A stretch of DNA of 64,000 bases from Gammaproteobacteria bacterium UBA2675 (GCA_002354805.1 DEMH01000015.1:62001-126000), one strand, 5' to 3'; shown: positions 17,929 to 27,799, numbered from the stretch's first letter. The notes: generated by a model not told the origin, from the sequence alone. A program made the numbers and translations.

Positions 17929-18838
17929 TGTTGCTGCTTCCCTTTTCGCTGGTTTCAGTATTGACGCGCACGGCTGCAGCGCGTGGTTTTATTTCCTGCC
18001 CCCTGGCCAGCAGATGCACGCGACTGAATGCGGCACCGAACAGCAGGATCAGCGAGGAATAGTAGACCCACATCAGAATCAGCACAATGGCGCCTGCTGC
18101 ACCGTATGTGGAGTCGGGAGCCTGATAGGCCAGGTAGCTTGCAATGCCGAAGCGACCCAGTGAAAACAGCAGGGCAGTGACGACCGCTCCGATCAACACC
18201 TGGCGCCACCCCAGCACGACATCAGGCAGAACTTTAAATATGGCTGCGAACAGCAGCGTGATAACTACAAATGAGAGCACCGCCTCGGTACTGCTGATCA
18301 GCATCTCAACCGCTGGCAGAAGCTGCACGGTAAAATCCAGCATGGCGCGCAGCACTACCCCCAGCACCAGAGAGACCAGCAGGATAAAACCTATCGAGAC
18401 GACCAGCATCAGGGAGAAAAACCGTTTGCGCAGGAACAGGAAAAAACTGTTGCGCGAGGGTTTGGGTTTTACGCCCCAGATATCGTTAAGTGAATATTGA
18501 AGTTGTGCGAATACAGTTGTGGCGCCAACCATGAGTGCTGCAATACCCGCTACTGTGGGTAAAATGCCATTGGCTTCGATACGCGAATTGGCGACTGCTT
18601 CCTCGATGAGACTGGCTGCATCATTGCCCATGACCGACTGGAATTCAGCCACGATCTGACCCTGAGCGGCTGCTTCCCCGAGTACCACGCTGGCTACCGA
18701 GACGGCGATGATGACCGTTGGTGCCAAAGAGAAAAGCGTGTAGAAAGCCAGGGAGCCAGCATAGCTGAACGCATTGCATTCCATCCACAATTTGCCAGCA
18801 TCAACCAGCAAGCGCCAGACGTAGCGCAAAGTGTCCAT
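17921..18838 (-). CDS. YihY/BrkB-family inner-membrane protein
   Basis: A 305-residue protein with about six membrane helices and the family signature AFYTLFSLAPTVIIAVSVAS near residues 31-50, plus SLNDIWGVKPKPSRN and PDSTYGAAGAIVLILMWVYY. The family was once misnamed RNase BN and its role is still unsettled. Overlap with the DUF503 gene suggests an operon. Confidence 0.9.
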   Translation of the reverse strand: MDTLRYVWRLLVDAGKLWMECNAFSYAGSLAFYTLFSLAPTVIIAVSVASVVLGEAAAQGQIVAEFQSVMGNDAASLIEEAVANSRIEANGILPTVAGIAALMVGATTVFAQLQYSLNDIWGVKPKPSRNSFFLFLRKRFFSLMLVVSIGFILLVSLVLGVVLRAMLDFTVQLLPAVEMLISSTEAVLSFVVITLLFAAIFKVLPDVVLGWRQVLIGAVVTALLFSLGRFGIASYLAYQAPDSTYGAAGAIVLILMWVYYSSLILLFGAAFSRVHLLARGQEIKPRAAAVRVNTETSEKGSSNNV

Positions 18839-18950
18839 CAGTGCATCCCCTTACTTGCCAGCAGGCTTACAGTGTGACGGCTGAAGCGCAGGCTTGCAAA
18901 CCCCAACGTCAACCCTGTGAGTCAGGCAAGTAACTCACACAGCATCAAGG

Positions 18951-20498
18951 TCAGCAGCTGTCTGCTGCGGATCTGACAAGTTCGCGGGCGCGCTCACGGG
19001 CTCGGTTCCAGTCACGCCAGTCATCGGCAGGTGAGCTTGCATGCACTGGCCAGTTCCTGGCCAGGCCGCAATATGCCCATCGAGGCGCGTTGTTGGCTTC
19101 AAGGAAACTGACATACGCAGGCAGGGCGTCTGCGCCCAGGCGCATCAGGTAGCTTTCATCAAGCGGTACCTGTCGCTCCTGTGCCAGGTGCAGATTGATC
19201 TGGGCAACCCTTGCAGCTGGATTGCTCAGTGCGAATAACAGGGCAACAGCAATGGCGCCATACAGCGACACCGACAGAAAGTGGCGTAAGCTGCCTCGCA
19301 GGACCGTTGCGGCAAACCATAGTAGCGTTGTTCCCAGCCAACCCATCATGGCAAGCGCCATCATGCGCGACAGTGTCATGCCAAAGTATTCGATATACAG
19401 TGAGAGTCGCAAAACTGCTGAGACGAGCATGATCATGACACAGCCGACCAGAATGGCCCCGAACAAACGAAACAGACGTTGATGGCACTCAGTAGCCGCC
19501 ATGCTCATCAGAACGGCCAGCGTCAGGCCAGCTACCAGCAGCAGCTCAAAGAATCCGCGTCGGGCGTAATTTGCCAAAGTCAGGCCGGTACGTTCAGCTA
19601 TGACCTCATAACCCCCAAACAGATAAAATGCCTGCAATGCCACAAAGGCCAGGAAAAGACCAGCCAGAGAGCCCATGATGACAGCTGTTTCTTCCAGGCC
19701 GAGCCGCAGCCAGCTATTGCTGGTGCGAGGAGGGTCGTCAGTTGGTGTGGCGCCAGCGTCATGCTGCTTCCGGTTCAGTGTGCAACTCAGAACGCCGGTG
19801 GTCAGCACTATCAGTACCAGGCTGATAAACGGAGTGACAGGTGTCAACTCTCCCAGCAGGTTTGCCAGTCTCGTCAGCTGCTGATTGATAAGGACATCAG
19901 CTGACGCGAACAAGGTGATAAAAACAAACAGCAGGGGAGCTGCGAACAACAAGCCACGCAGGATGCCGCGGACACGCGTATTACCATGTCGGAAGCTGCG
20001 CAGCAGAGCATCAAGTGGCGGCAGGATGCCCAGTGCGACCTGAGCAGGAAATCGCCATGCGGTCTTGATAAGCATTGGCAGCCTGGCTTCAGCCAGCTCG
20101 TGACCGCTTGTCTTGTAAAACACCAGTCCCAGACTGAGCAGCATGGCCAGATACATCGGCAGGATGACTGCCGGAGAAGTCCGCAATATGGCCAGCCCTG
20201 CTGCGGACACCATGACCAGAGCCCAGACGCCGAGTTCCAGTCGCCAGGCTCTTGTTTGACGTCGATTGAGCCAGCAGACTGCCATGCTTGCCAGAGCGGT
20301 CCAGATGAAAAGACCCAGGCCGCCGGGATGCCGGTCCCAGACCAGCCAGTGCAACGCCAGTCCGCATAGCACACCACTCAACAGCAGGGCGAGCATGTCA
20401 GAGGTTGCATACGGCGCGTCTTTGTCGTGTCTCGACCTGGCCGATACTGCGGCACTGAGTCCGGCTGAGACTGAGCGGGAAGGGTCAAGTATGGTCAT
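18951..20498 (-). CDS. DUF4153/DUF4173-type polytopic membrane protein
   Basis: About a dozen hydrophobic helices over 515 residues, with the segment RGLLFAAPLLFVFITLFASA typical of DUF4173/DUF4153 proteins. A C-terminal soluble tail (AYVSFLEANNAPRWAYCGLA) follows. It starts 4 bp after the stop of the winged-helix regulator and is the third gene of that operon. Function unknown. Confidence 0.8.
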   Translation of the reverse strand: MTILDPSRSVSAGLSAAVSARSRHDKDAPYATSDMLALLLSGVLCGLALHWLVWDRHPGGLGLFIWTALASMAVCWLNRRQTRAWRLELGVWALVMVSAAGLAILRTSPAVILPMYLAMLLSLGLVFYKTSGHELAEARLPMLIKTAWRFPAQVALGILPPLDALLRSFRHGNTRVRGILRGLLFAAPLLFVFITLFASADVLINQQLTRLANLLGELTPVTPFISLVLIVLTTGVLSCTLNRKQHDAGATPTDDPPRTSNSWLRLGLEETAVIMGSLAGLFLAFVALQAFYLFGGYEVIAERTGLTLANYARRGFFELLLVAGLTLAVLMSMAATECHQRLFRLFGAILVGCVMIMLVSAVLRLSLYIEYFGMTLSRMMALAMMGWLGTTLLWFAATVLRGSLRHFLSVSLYGAIAVALLFALSNPAARVAQINLHLAQERQVPLDESYLMRLGADALPAYVSFLEANNAPRWAYCGLARNWPVHASSPADDWRDWNRARERARELVRSAADSC

Positions 20499-20502
20499 GA
20501 TG

Positions 20503-20895
20503 TCACTCCTGCTTCATTGCCTTGATGAGGGCTTCCATGTGAGACACGTAGCGCTGCAGGGCGGCACGGCCGCTGTCCGTCAGCGTGAACTCGGTGCGTG
20601 GGGTGCGGCCGACAAACTGTTTGTGACAGCTCAGGTATCCTGCTTCCTCAAGCTTGCGGGCCTGCACGCTGAGGTTGCCGTCCGATAACTCCAATAGCTC
20701 CTTCAATTCACTGAAACTCAGGCGGTCGTGAACGGCCAGTGTGCTGATAATTGCCAGTCGACTACGCTCGTGAATCAGATTGTCCAGCTGACCAGCCGCT
20801 GTGCCGCTTGCCGATGAAGAGGCTGGCCCCAAGGTGGCATGGGTTTTAGCGGGCGTGCCATTGTCGTCAATTTTCTGTTTGCGCTTAACCGCCAT
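20503..20895 (-). CDS. Winged-helix transcriptional regulator (HTH_34-like)
   Basis: The 130-residue protein has a winged helix: HERSRLAIISTLAVHDRLSF, SELKELLELSDGNLSVQARK, LEEAGYLSCHKQFVGRTPRT. The last two are the recognition helix and wing. The ATG at 20895 is chosen because GGAGACGTT precedes it and it overlaps the upstream gene's stop (ATGGCGGTTAA), a typical coupled start; an in-frame ATG 45 bp upstream lies inside the preceding gene. These regulators commonly sit with membrane proteins of unknown role, as here. Confidence 0.87.
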   Translation of the reverse strand: MAVKRKQKIDDNGTPAKTHATLGPASSSASGTAAGQLDNLIHERSRLAIISTLAVHDRLSFSELKELLELSDGNLSVQARKLEEAGYLSCHKQFVGRTPRTEFTLTDSGRAALQRYVSHMEALIKAMKQE

Positions 20896-21481
20896 AACGT
20901 CTCCAGATGATGAAACCAAAAACACAGTGCAGGCTGCCAAAACCTATACCCATCAATGTGTTACCCAGATCGGGTAGCAGCAGAGCAAGACTGCCGATAA
21001 CCATAAACAGAGCACCCATTAACGGCAGCACACGCACCGACCAGGCACCGGCTGTCATCACAGCCGCTCCGTACAGCGTCAACCAGATGCCGGGCAGCAG
21101 GGAGTGAAAATTGTGGACATAGCCAGCAAGTGTCAGTAGTCCGCCAGCGATCATCGCTGGCAGAAAGGCACTGAGCAGCTTTCGGGTCGTGGCCAGCCGT
21201 ATTGAGCGCCCCTGACGTCGTGTCTTGAGAACAGTGAAGGTTGACGCGACGCTGGTGGCGATCAGAAGTTCAACCATCCAGATGTCTGCCTGAATCTCCG
21301 GTGCGTAAGGTGCGGCAATCCAGGCAGCGATCAGCGCTGTCAGTCCGGTCAGCAGGTAGCCGAGGCCGGAAATGCCTGTGAATACACCAGCCTGTTCCAT
21401 GGTTGAACGGATAAACCGCAGGTTCTCTTCGGCGTGATCGGCCAGACGGGTGGGGTTGGATGAGTCGTCTGCTTTGTTCAT
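20885..21481 (-). CDS. Multi-pass membrane protein upstream of regulator
   Basis: First gene of a three-gene operon. The 198-residue product has about six hydrophobic segments (near residues 34-60, 68-85, 105-122, 128-150, 153-170 and 175-193). Its last 11 bases overlap the start of the regulator gene. No domain recognised. Its promoter contains a perfect palindrome at 21513-21529. Confidence 0.78.
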   Translation of the reverse strand: MNKADDSSNPTRLADHAEENLRFIRSTMEQAGVFTGISGLGYLLTGLTALIAAWIAAPYAPEIQADIWMVELLIATSVASTFTVLKTRRQGRSIRLATTRKLLSAFLPAMIAGGLLTLAGYVHNFHSLLPGIWLTLYGAAVMTAGAWSVRVLPLMGALFMVIGSLALLLPDLGNTLMGIGFGSLHCVFGFIIWRRYGG

Positions 21482-21512
21482 AATCCGATGTGCTCATTGC
21501 TTTTATGAAAGT

Positions 21513-21529
21513 ACTTTATACTATAAAGT
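21513..21529 (-). promoter_or_regulatory. 17-bp palindromic operator candidate
   Basis: ACTTTATA (21513-21520), a central C, and TATAAAGT (21522-21529) form a perfect palindrome 32 bp before the first gene of the operon. On the minus strand it overlaps TATAGT, a good -10 element. The nearest DNA-binding protein is the winged-helix regulator in the same operon, so autoregulation is the simplest reading. Confidence 0.5.
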
Positions 21530-21716
21530 GTATGCGCGCAATTTCAAACAGAAATATTTGTGGCGCCCTGTAATAAAGTTACGGCCTCGCAGCTGGAAGC
21601 ATTCGACTTTTCCACGGCCAGGCTCTGAAAATTGCCAGCTCTAAAGACTTTTGTGTCGGTATAAGTGGCAGAATCTACCCATTTCCGGGGTCATTCGTTA
21701 CGATTTTATACATTGC

Positions 21717-21744
21717 TTGAAAAGATTTGCGCTCCGGCTAAAAT
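21717..21744 (+). promoter_or_regulatory. Sigma-70-like promoter for TonB receptor gene
   Basis: TTGAAA (21717-21722) and TAAAAT (21739-21744) are separated by 16 bp, giving a start near 21751 and a leader of about 60 nt. AGGGAGAAGCC lies just before the ATG at 21813. Apart from this promoter and the palindrome, nothing is seen in the 331-bp intergenic stretch. Confidence 0.5.
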
Positions 21745-21812
21745 CCCGCGCTTCGATTGAAAATGGGTCCGTGTCCCATAAACAGTCGAAGTCATCTTTC
21801 TAGGGAGAAGCC

Positions 21813-24689
21813 ATGTATAATTTCAAGAATGATTTCAAGCGCAGCAAAAAGAATGCCCTTCGGCATGTAATCGCTGCATGTATTGCTTCGTCATCTGCAT
21901 TGCCACTGATGGCATCGGCGCAGTCTGACGCACCGGAACTTGAAGAAGTTGTGGTAACTGGCTCTTATATCAGGAATAGCGCGTTTGCAGGCGCATCTCC
22001 TGTCAACACTGTTACTCAGGCTGACTTGCTTGAGTCCGGTGCACCGGCCATGGGTCAGTACATTCGTGACCTGCCATACACTCAAAACACAGACGTTGTT
22101 GCAAACGTCAACTCAACTCAAAACGGTCAGCAGGATTCCAATGCTGCGCGCTTCAATCTGCGTGGCCTGGGCGTGAACAGCACATTGACACTGGTTGATG
22201 GAACACGCTCTGTAAATGATGGTGCTGTGGCATCCTTGCTGCCTGACATCGCCATGGAGCGACTGGAAGTCGTTCTGGACGGTGGCTCCGCGCTCTACGG
22301 TTCGGATGCCGTTGCAGGGGTTGTCAACCTGATCCCCATCAAGCAGTTTGATGGCCTGCGCGTACGCAGTTACTACCAGACAGACGAGGAGACTTCATTT
22401 GAAGAACCAAAACTGGCCTTACTGTTCGGGCGCTCTTTCCGCAACGACGTCAATTGGGTAGCGGCTTTCGAAGCCTCCAAAAAGACACCGGTTCTGCGTA
22501 CCGAACGCCCTGAATACCTGTACTACGACATTTCGGAAACATCCACAGGGACACCTGGCTCCTTCCAGCGTGCCGCAGGTGGGATTGGTGATGCCGGCGT
22601 TGGTGGACTGTTGCGTGACCCGTCGTGTGGTACCTTCAATGAGGGTAATACCGACAAAACCAAACCAGGCGCATTCCCCAGTGGTCAGCCGCTGGGTTCA
22701 ACAACCTGTCTGTATCATTACGGTCCCCAGCACGACTATGCTCGAGGCAATGTCGACTACACACTGTTCAACAACCTGACATGGGATGCTACCAACTGGC
22801 TGCAACTCGAGTGGCAGTCCAGCTACAACTACCGTGAATCGCGTTACAACACCTCCGCCAGTCTGGCCAACACCACCAATAACCAGTTCGCGTTGCTGGT
22901 GCCAGAAAGTCACCCGGCCAATCCCTGGGGATTTGATGTGGTTCCACGTAACTGGCGTCCGTTCAACGGTCTTGCTGGCACACAGCCTTCTTTCCTGAAG
23001 GATGATGGCCGTGAAGTACAGGATTACCGTTATTACACTGACTCGAATCGCTTTAGTGCACGCTATGATATGACGGATACCTGGACCGGTTACACCTACT
23101 ACACGCATCAGGAAACGCGTCGCAGCGTAGATACTCGCACAATGGTGCTGCCTCGTCTGCAGGCAGCACTGTTGGGACAGGGTGGCCCAAATGGCGATGA
23201 GTGGTTTAACCCCTTCGGTTCTGCTGATCCACGATCGCCATTCTATGAGGCAGGTGTCACAGATAACAGTCAGGAACTGGTTGACTGGTTGTATGAGATC
23301 CAGAATCAGCGTGAAGTCAGCCGCAACAACCTGGAAATCTTTGAGACCATGGCGACAGGCGAGATATTCCAGACGGCATTCGGTCCTGCACAGGCGGCGG
23401 TCGGTCTGCAGCGTCGTGACGCGCGCGTCCGCACAACTCCAAACCCCTTCTCAATGCTGGGGCAAAACTACAACAGTTCCATCACGGATGCACCGCCCGA
23501 ACCTACTGACTATGATGACCGCGTAAACGCCGCGTTTGTGGAGTTCGAGATTCCGTTGTACGACACAATCTCCGCCCAGATTGCTGCCCGTCATGAAGAG
23601 TTCACAGATCAGGACATCGAGACGACAACACCAAAAGTGGCGCTGCGCTGGGAAGCACGTCACGACCTGGCTTTCCGTCTGTCCTGGGGCGAAAGTTTCC
23701 TGGCTCCGGAGCCGGGCACCAATCGTCCGTTCAACCCGAACGAGAACTGTGGTGAAGTTTTTGCCGGAACTGACCCGATCACTGGTAACAGTCTGGCAGG
23801 CACGCAGTCGTGCTCATCAGGTAATCCGGACATTCGTCCTGAGACATCAGAAATCTGGAACGCAGGCTTTACCTGGGAACCAACTGATGAGCTGAGTCTG
23901 AGTGTGGATTATCAGACCATCGAATATAAAGACCGTATTCGTGAGCTGAGTACAGTAGATGCAGTTGAGCTGCAGTTTGCCGAGATGCTGAATGCGATCG
24001 GCGAAACTGAAAGCAGCTACGATGCGACGCCTGGCTCTGCAACGCGTCAGGCAGCCAATGCCTGGCTTGCTCAACAGGGGCAGCTGACTGGTCCTGGCAT
24101 CCAGCGTGATCCGGGCAATCAGCAGATCATCAAGACCGTTCGCAATGCAGCAAACGTTGCTGAGGTGATGATCGACCTGGTGGACGTGAAAGGACGCTAC
24201 CGCATCCCGACCGACGACTTCGGTACCTTTGTTGCCACAGCAACTGCTTCTTACTTCACCAAGTATGAGTATGTGGATCTGTCTGGTCAGGTGAGTGATG
24301 CACGTGGTCGCCAGAACGGTGACAGCGGTATTGTGCCACCACTGCCCAAGCTGAAAGCGAACCTGCGCATGAACTGGTTCCTGGGTGCGCACAGCGCGTC
24401 CCTGACAGCCAACTTCCAGGATCGTGTCAGCACCGATGGTTCGTTCTTCGCGTACACCACTGGTCTGACAGCGCCGGATTACATCTCTTCGCAGACCTTG
24501 TTCAACACGCAGTACTCATATGCGTTTGACAATTTCTACGACAGCGAAGTGATTCTGAGCCTGGGTGTGACCAACCTGTTTGACAAGCGTGCCCAGCCGC
24601 TGCCGCAACTCGGTGGTATGGAAACACGTCTGCAGACACCGTTCGGCCGCCAGTTCTGGCTGAGCCTGGACTGGACGCCTAACTTCTAA
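21813..24689 (+). CDS. TonB-dependent outer-membrane receptor, 958 aa
   Basis: A signal peptide ends at about residue 36 (PLMASA/Q). The TonB-box region LEEVVVTGS is at residues 43-51. The plug includes FNLRGLGVNSTLTLVDGTRS and MERLEVVLDGGSALYGSDAV. The barrel runs to a terminal aromatic residue (WLSLDWTPNF). The VVVTGSYI box and the large, loop-rich barrel match the receptor class common in marine and oligotrophic gammaproteobacteria. The substrate (iron complex, glycan or peptide) cannot be assigned; no transporter or hydrolase gene is adjacent. Confidence 0.92.
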   Translation: MYNFKNDFKRSKKNALRHVIAACIASSSALPLMASAQSDAPELEEVVVTGSYIRNSAFAGASPVNTVTQADLLESGAPAMGQYIRDLPYTQNTDVVANVNSTQNGQQDSNAARFNLRGLGVNSTLTLVDGTRSVNDGAVASLLPDIAMERLEVVLDGGSALYGSDAVAGVVNLIPIKQFDGLRVRSYYQTDEETSFEEPKLALLFGRSFRNDVNWVAAFEASKKTPVLRTERPEYLYYDISETSTGTPGSFQRAAGGIGDAGVGGLLRDPSCGTFNEGNTDKTKPGAFPSGQPLGSTTCLYHYGPQHDYARGNVDYTLFNNLTWDATNWLQLEWQSSYNYRESRYNTSASLANTTNNQFALLVPESHPANPWGFDVVPRNWRPFNGLAGTQPSFLKDDGREVQDYRYYTDSNRFSARYDMTDTWTGYTYYTHQETRRSVDTRTMVLPRLQAALLGQGGPNGDEWFNPFGSADPRSPFYEAGVTDNSQELVDWLYEIQNQREVSRNNLEIFETMATGEIFQTAFGPAQAAVGLQRRDARVRTTPNPFSMLGQNYNSSITDAPPEPTDYDDRVNAAFVEFEIPLYDTISAQIAARHEEFTDQDIETTTPKVALRWEARHDLAFRLSWGESFLAPEPGTNRPFNPNENCGEVFAGTDPITGNSLAGTQSCSSGNPDIRPETSEIWNAGFTWEPTDELSLSVDYQTIEYKDRIRELSTVDAVELQFAEMLNAIGETESSYDATPGSATRQAANAWLAQQGQLTGPGIQRDPGNQQIIKTVRNAANVAEVMIDLVDVKGRYRIPTDDFGTFVATATASYFTKYEYVDLSGQVSDARGRQNGDSGIVPPLPKLKANLRMNWFLGAHSASLTANFQDRVSTDGSFFAYTTGLTAPDYISSQTLFNTQYSYAFDNFYDSEVILSLGVTNLFDKRAQPLPQLGGMETRLQTPFGRQFWLSLDWTPNF

Positions 24690-24713
24690 GCGGAGTGCAT
24701 CCGTTCAGCTAAT

Positions 24714-24744
24714 AAAAAACCCCGGCAGTGCCGGGGTTTTTTTT
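24714..24744. terminator. Bidirectional terminator between receptor and secDF
   Basis: CCCCGGC (24720-24726) pairs with GCCGGGG (24730-24736) around a 3-nt loop. An A run precedes and a T run follows the stem, so the element can stop transcription of both convergent genes. Confidence 0.9.
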
Positions 24745-24783
24745 GAGTACCGTTCTGGGTTCTTGCTGAACAGTTCGCGCCAC

Positions 24784-27102
24784 TCAGACCTGATGCGGCA
24801 ATTGTGTGCGTGCCGACTCCAGTGGACGTAACTGCGGCAGACCCAGTCGCTGTCTGCGACGTCCAAGCAACAGCACGATGGGTGCTGCGATAAATATTGA
24901 TGAGCTGGTGCTGACAACAATACCGAAAAGCATGGGTACAGCAAAACTGGCTACGGCACTGCCACCTGCTACTGCCATCGGCAGAACAGCCACCAGCGTG
25001 CTCAGCGAGGTATAAGTGGTACGGGTCAGCGTTGCGCTGATGCTGCGGTTCACAATCTGTTCCAGCGGCTGATCAGGACGGGCACGCATGCTCTCACGCA
25101 TCCGGTCAAAGACCACCACTTTGTCGTTAACTGAATAACCGATCAGAGCGAGCAGGGCTGCTATAGCCGTCAGATTGAACTCAATGCCGGTCAGCACAAA
25201 AAAGCCGATGGTTTTGGTCAGATCCAGTGCGATTGTCAACACCGCTGCCATGGCAAAGTGGTTTTCAAAGCGGTACCACAGGTACAGCAACATGCCTGCG
25301 CCTGCGAGCATTACTGCGAGAATACTCATGTCAGTGAAATCGCCACTGACGCGGGGGCCCACCAGTTCCGCTCGATCAATGCTTGCCTCTGGCAGGACTG
25401 AGTTGACGATGCCGCGCAGAGTTTCCATCTGACTGCCGCCGTCGATATTCTCCTGGATGGCCTGTCGCAGCAGCCAGGATTGTTCGCCGTCTCCAGAAAG
25501 GGCCTGTACACTGATATCCACCAGGCCGGCGTCGGCCAGCTGCGTGCGCAGGGTTTCGATAGAGGTGTCCGGAGTTCGGATTTCCAGCAAGGCACCACCA
25601 CTGAAATCGATACCGTAATTCAGACCGGGTTTCGCCATCAGCCCCAGAGAGGCAATGGACAGGACGGCTGACACAATCAGCCCGGTGGTACCGGCCTTCA
25701 TGAAGCTGATGACACGACGACCGCTGCTGAACTGCTCACCAAATTTGTCCAGCATCGGCAGTCCGCGAATGTTCAAAGGTTGACGCGCCCTGCGTCGCAC
25801 TACCCACTCCATCATGACGCGGTTCACAGCGACAGCAGTAAACAGCGATGTCAGTAGACCGATGCCCATGGTGACCGCAAATCCGCGTATCGGGCCGGAG
25901 CCCATCATGAACAGCAGGCTGATGGCGATCAGCGTTGTGATATTGGAATCCAGGATGGTGCCGTAGGCGCGACGGAAACCATTATCCAGAGACAGCCAGG
26001 CACCTTTGCCCTGACGCGCCTCATCGCGAATCCGTTCGTTGATCAGAATATTCGCATCGACGGCCATGCCCAGCACCAGAATCAGGCCGGCAATACCGGG
26101 CAGGGTAAGCGTGGCTCCCAGCAGGCTGAGTAAGCCGAACACCAGTCCCATATTGATGCCCAGGCCCAGCCAGGCGATCAGGCCCCAGCTACCGTAGCTG
26201 CACAACATGAACACCAGCACCAGTGCGGCACCGAAGATACCAGCAACAATACCCATGCTGATGGCGTCACTACCCAGGTTGGGGCCTACAGTGCGTTCCT
26301 CGACAATTTCCAGCGCCGCGGGCAGGGCACCCGCACGCAGCAGCATGGCCAGTTCGCCCGCCTCCACGGCAGTAAACTGGCCGCTGATCTCCCCGCTGCC
26401 ACCTGTGATGGGGGAGCGTATGACGGGGGCAGTCACAACCTCACCGTCGAGCACAACGGCCAGAGCCCGGCCAACATTCTGACGTGTCATGTCGCCGAAT
26501 ATGCGGCCGCCTTCCTGGTCCAGCGTGAAGTTGACAACTGGCAGGTTGGTCTGTGGCTGCATGGCCATGCGCGCATCGCGCACATGTTTGCCTTCCATCG
26601 CCACTTTGCGTTCCAGGCGATAGTTCTGTGCGGGATCCGCCTGATCAGGCAGAGTCATGACATTTCTATTGCCCGGCTCGGCCACCCAGTGGAAATTCAT
26701 TTGTGCCGTTGTACCCAGCAGCGAACGGACCTGCTGCGGGTCTTCAACGCCCGGCAGCTGCACCAGTATGCCATCACGTCCCTGTCGGGTGATGCTGGGT
26801 TCGACCATGCCAGTTTCATCGAGACGACGATGAATGACCTCAATGCTCTGGTTAACGACATCATCAAGCAGCGCATCAGCGCTCAACTCGTCGCGGTCGC
26901 TGTAGATCTCCTGGGTGTCCACAAGCAGCAGCAGCTGAGAGCCACCGCGCAGGTCCAGGCCGAGTTTGACAGTGTTGTTCTGGTAAGCCTTCGGCAGGCT
27001 ATTACTAACCGACTCAGGCAATACATTGGGCAGGGCACTGAGCAGGCCCAGCATGATGATAAATGCGTACCACAGGGTGCGCTTGTGAAGCGAAGTAGTC
27101 AT
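24784..27102 (-). CDS. secDF: SecD-SecF fusion protein
   Basis: Membrane component of the Sec translocase that uses the proton gradient to help pull secreted proteins out. SecD and SecF, normally separate in gammaproteobacteria, are fused in one 772-residue chain. The SecD half has LGLDLRGGSQLLLLVD near the N-terminus, then GEISGQFTAVEAGELAMLLR and the DANILINERIRDE segment. The SecF half begins near residue 460, with GIDFSGGALLEIRT and YSVNDKVVVFDRMRE. ATG 27102 is chosen over the frame start at 27150 because AGGAGTTATCC precedes it. Confidence 0.92.
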   Translation of the reverse strand: MTTSLHKRTLWYAFIIMLGLLSALPNVLPESVSNSLPKAYQNNTVKLGLDLRGGSQLLLLVDTQEIYSDRDELSADALLDDVVNQSIEVIHRRLDETGMVEPSITRQGRDGILVQLPGVEDPQQVRSLLGTTAQMNFHWVAEPGNRNVMTLPDQADPAQNYRLERKVAMEGKHVRDARMAMQPQTNLPVVNFTLDQEGGRIFGDMTRQNVGRALAVVLDGEVVTAPVIRSPITGGSGEISGQFTAVEAGELAMLLRAGALPAALEIVEERTVGPNLGSDAISMGIVAGIFGAALVLVFMLCSYGSWGLIAWLGLGINMGLVFGLLSLLGATLTLPGIAGLILVLGMAVDANILINERIRDEARQGKGAWLSLDNGFRRAYGTILDSNITTLIAISLLFMMGSGPIRGFAVTMGIGLLTSLFTAVAVNRVMMEWVVRRRARQPLNIRGLPMLDKFGEQFSSGRRVISFMKAGTTGLIVSAVLSIASLGLMAKPGLNYGIDFSGGALLEIRTPDTSIETLRTQLADAGLVDISVQALSGDGEQSWLLRQAIQENIDGGSQMETLRGIVNSVLPEASIDRAELVGPRVSGDFTDMSILAVMLAGAGMLLYLWYRFENHFAMAAVLTIALDLTKTIGFFVLTGIEFNLTAIAALLALIGYSVNDKVVVFDRMRESMRARPDQPLEQIVNRSISATLTRTTYTSLSTLVAVLPMAVAGGSAVASFAVPMLFGIVVSTSSSIFIAAPIVLLLGRRRQRLGLPQLRPLESARTQLPHQV

Positions 27103-27200
27103 GGATAACTCCTGTGGCTGACGCGATACGCAGTTGAACTGAATCAACAACTGCGACGGCAGCCGGTTACATCAAAAAAATAAGCTGGATGTGTTCAGAG

Positions 27201-27542
27201 TTATCGGATTGGCGGTGCGCGCGCCTGATGTGGAGAGAGCTTGCGACCGCCGCGGTTGACTGTGGCGGCGGGAAAACCAGCAGTCGCGTTTCTCAGATAG
27301 CTGAGTGCTGACTGATTGAGCGTGGCGGGGTTGTCTTCAGGGTCTGCGTCGCCGGGCATGCCGGACAGCACAGCACGAGCGCCTGGCGATATCGCCAGCT
27401 GTGTTGAAACAAGACGCTCCAGGGTATCGCCGCTTTGGCGTTCGATCGAGTTGCTGCCAGCAGCAGGCAGACTGACCCCCACTGACAGAAGCAGTGAGCA
27501 GATCAACAGCTGAACAGACAACATGTGGCGGAGCAAAGTCAC
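27201..27542 (-). CDS. Small secreted hypothetical protein
   Basis: A GTG at 27542, preceded by AGGAT, gives a 113-residue product with a good signal peptide (MTLLRHMLSVQLLICSLLLS, cleavage near PAAG). The mature part is polar and low in cysteine; no domain recognised. The frame stays open upstream to 27722, but that extension does not look coding. It lies 98 bp upstream of secDF on the same strand. Confidence 0.5.
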   Translation of the reverse strand: MTLLRHMLSVQLLICSLLLSVGVSLPAAGSNSIERQSGDTLERLVSTQLAISPGARAVLSGMPGDADPEDNPATLNQSALSYLRNATAGFPAATVNRGGRKLSPHQARAPPIR

Positions 27543-27742
27543 AGCACGAATATCCTGAAATGCGCAGGGCCGATGGCCGACTGGCACGACGCCAGCGATC
27601 ATGGACCCTTGCAGCCTCCTTATACGCCTGTCATTCACGGTTGGCAAGGCACCTGCGAATAAATATCTCGAGCAATGCGGCCTGTAGAGGTTGAGTGCAA
27701 AAGCTCCTATTACTGCGGGCATGATTGATTAGTTGAGCCAGG

Positions 27743-27770
27743 TTGGTTAGATTCCATTGTCGATTATAAT
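27743..27770 (+). promoter_or_regulatory. Sigma-70-like promoter for mscS-family gene
   Basis: TTGGTT (27743-27748) and a perfect TATAAT (27765-27770) are spaced by 16 bp. The predicted start near 27777 leaves a leader of about 23 nt, ending with GATGGGG before the TTG start. Confidence 0.55.
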
Positions 27771-27799
27771 CGCTTGTAAACATTGATGGGGCCTACCGC

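Noticed and set aside
18916..18939. TGTGAGT/ACTCACA hairpin between the DUF4153 gene and the YihY gene
   Set aside because: Weak stem, no T run on the minus strand.
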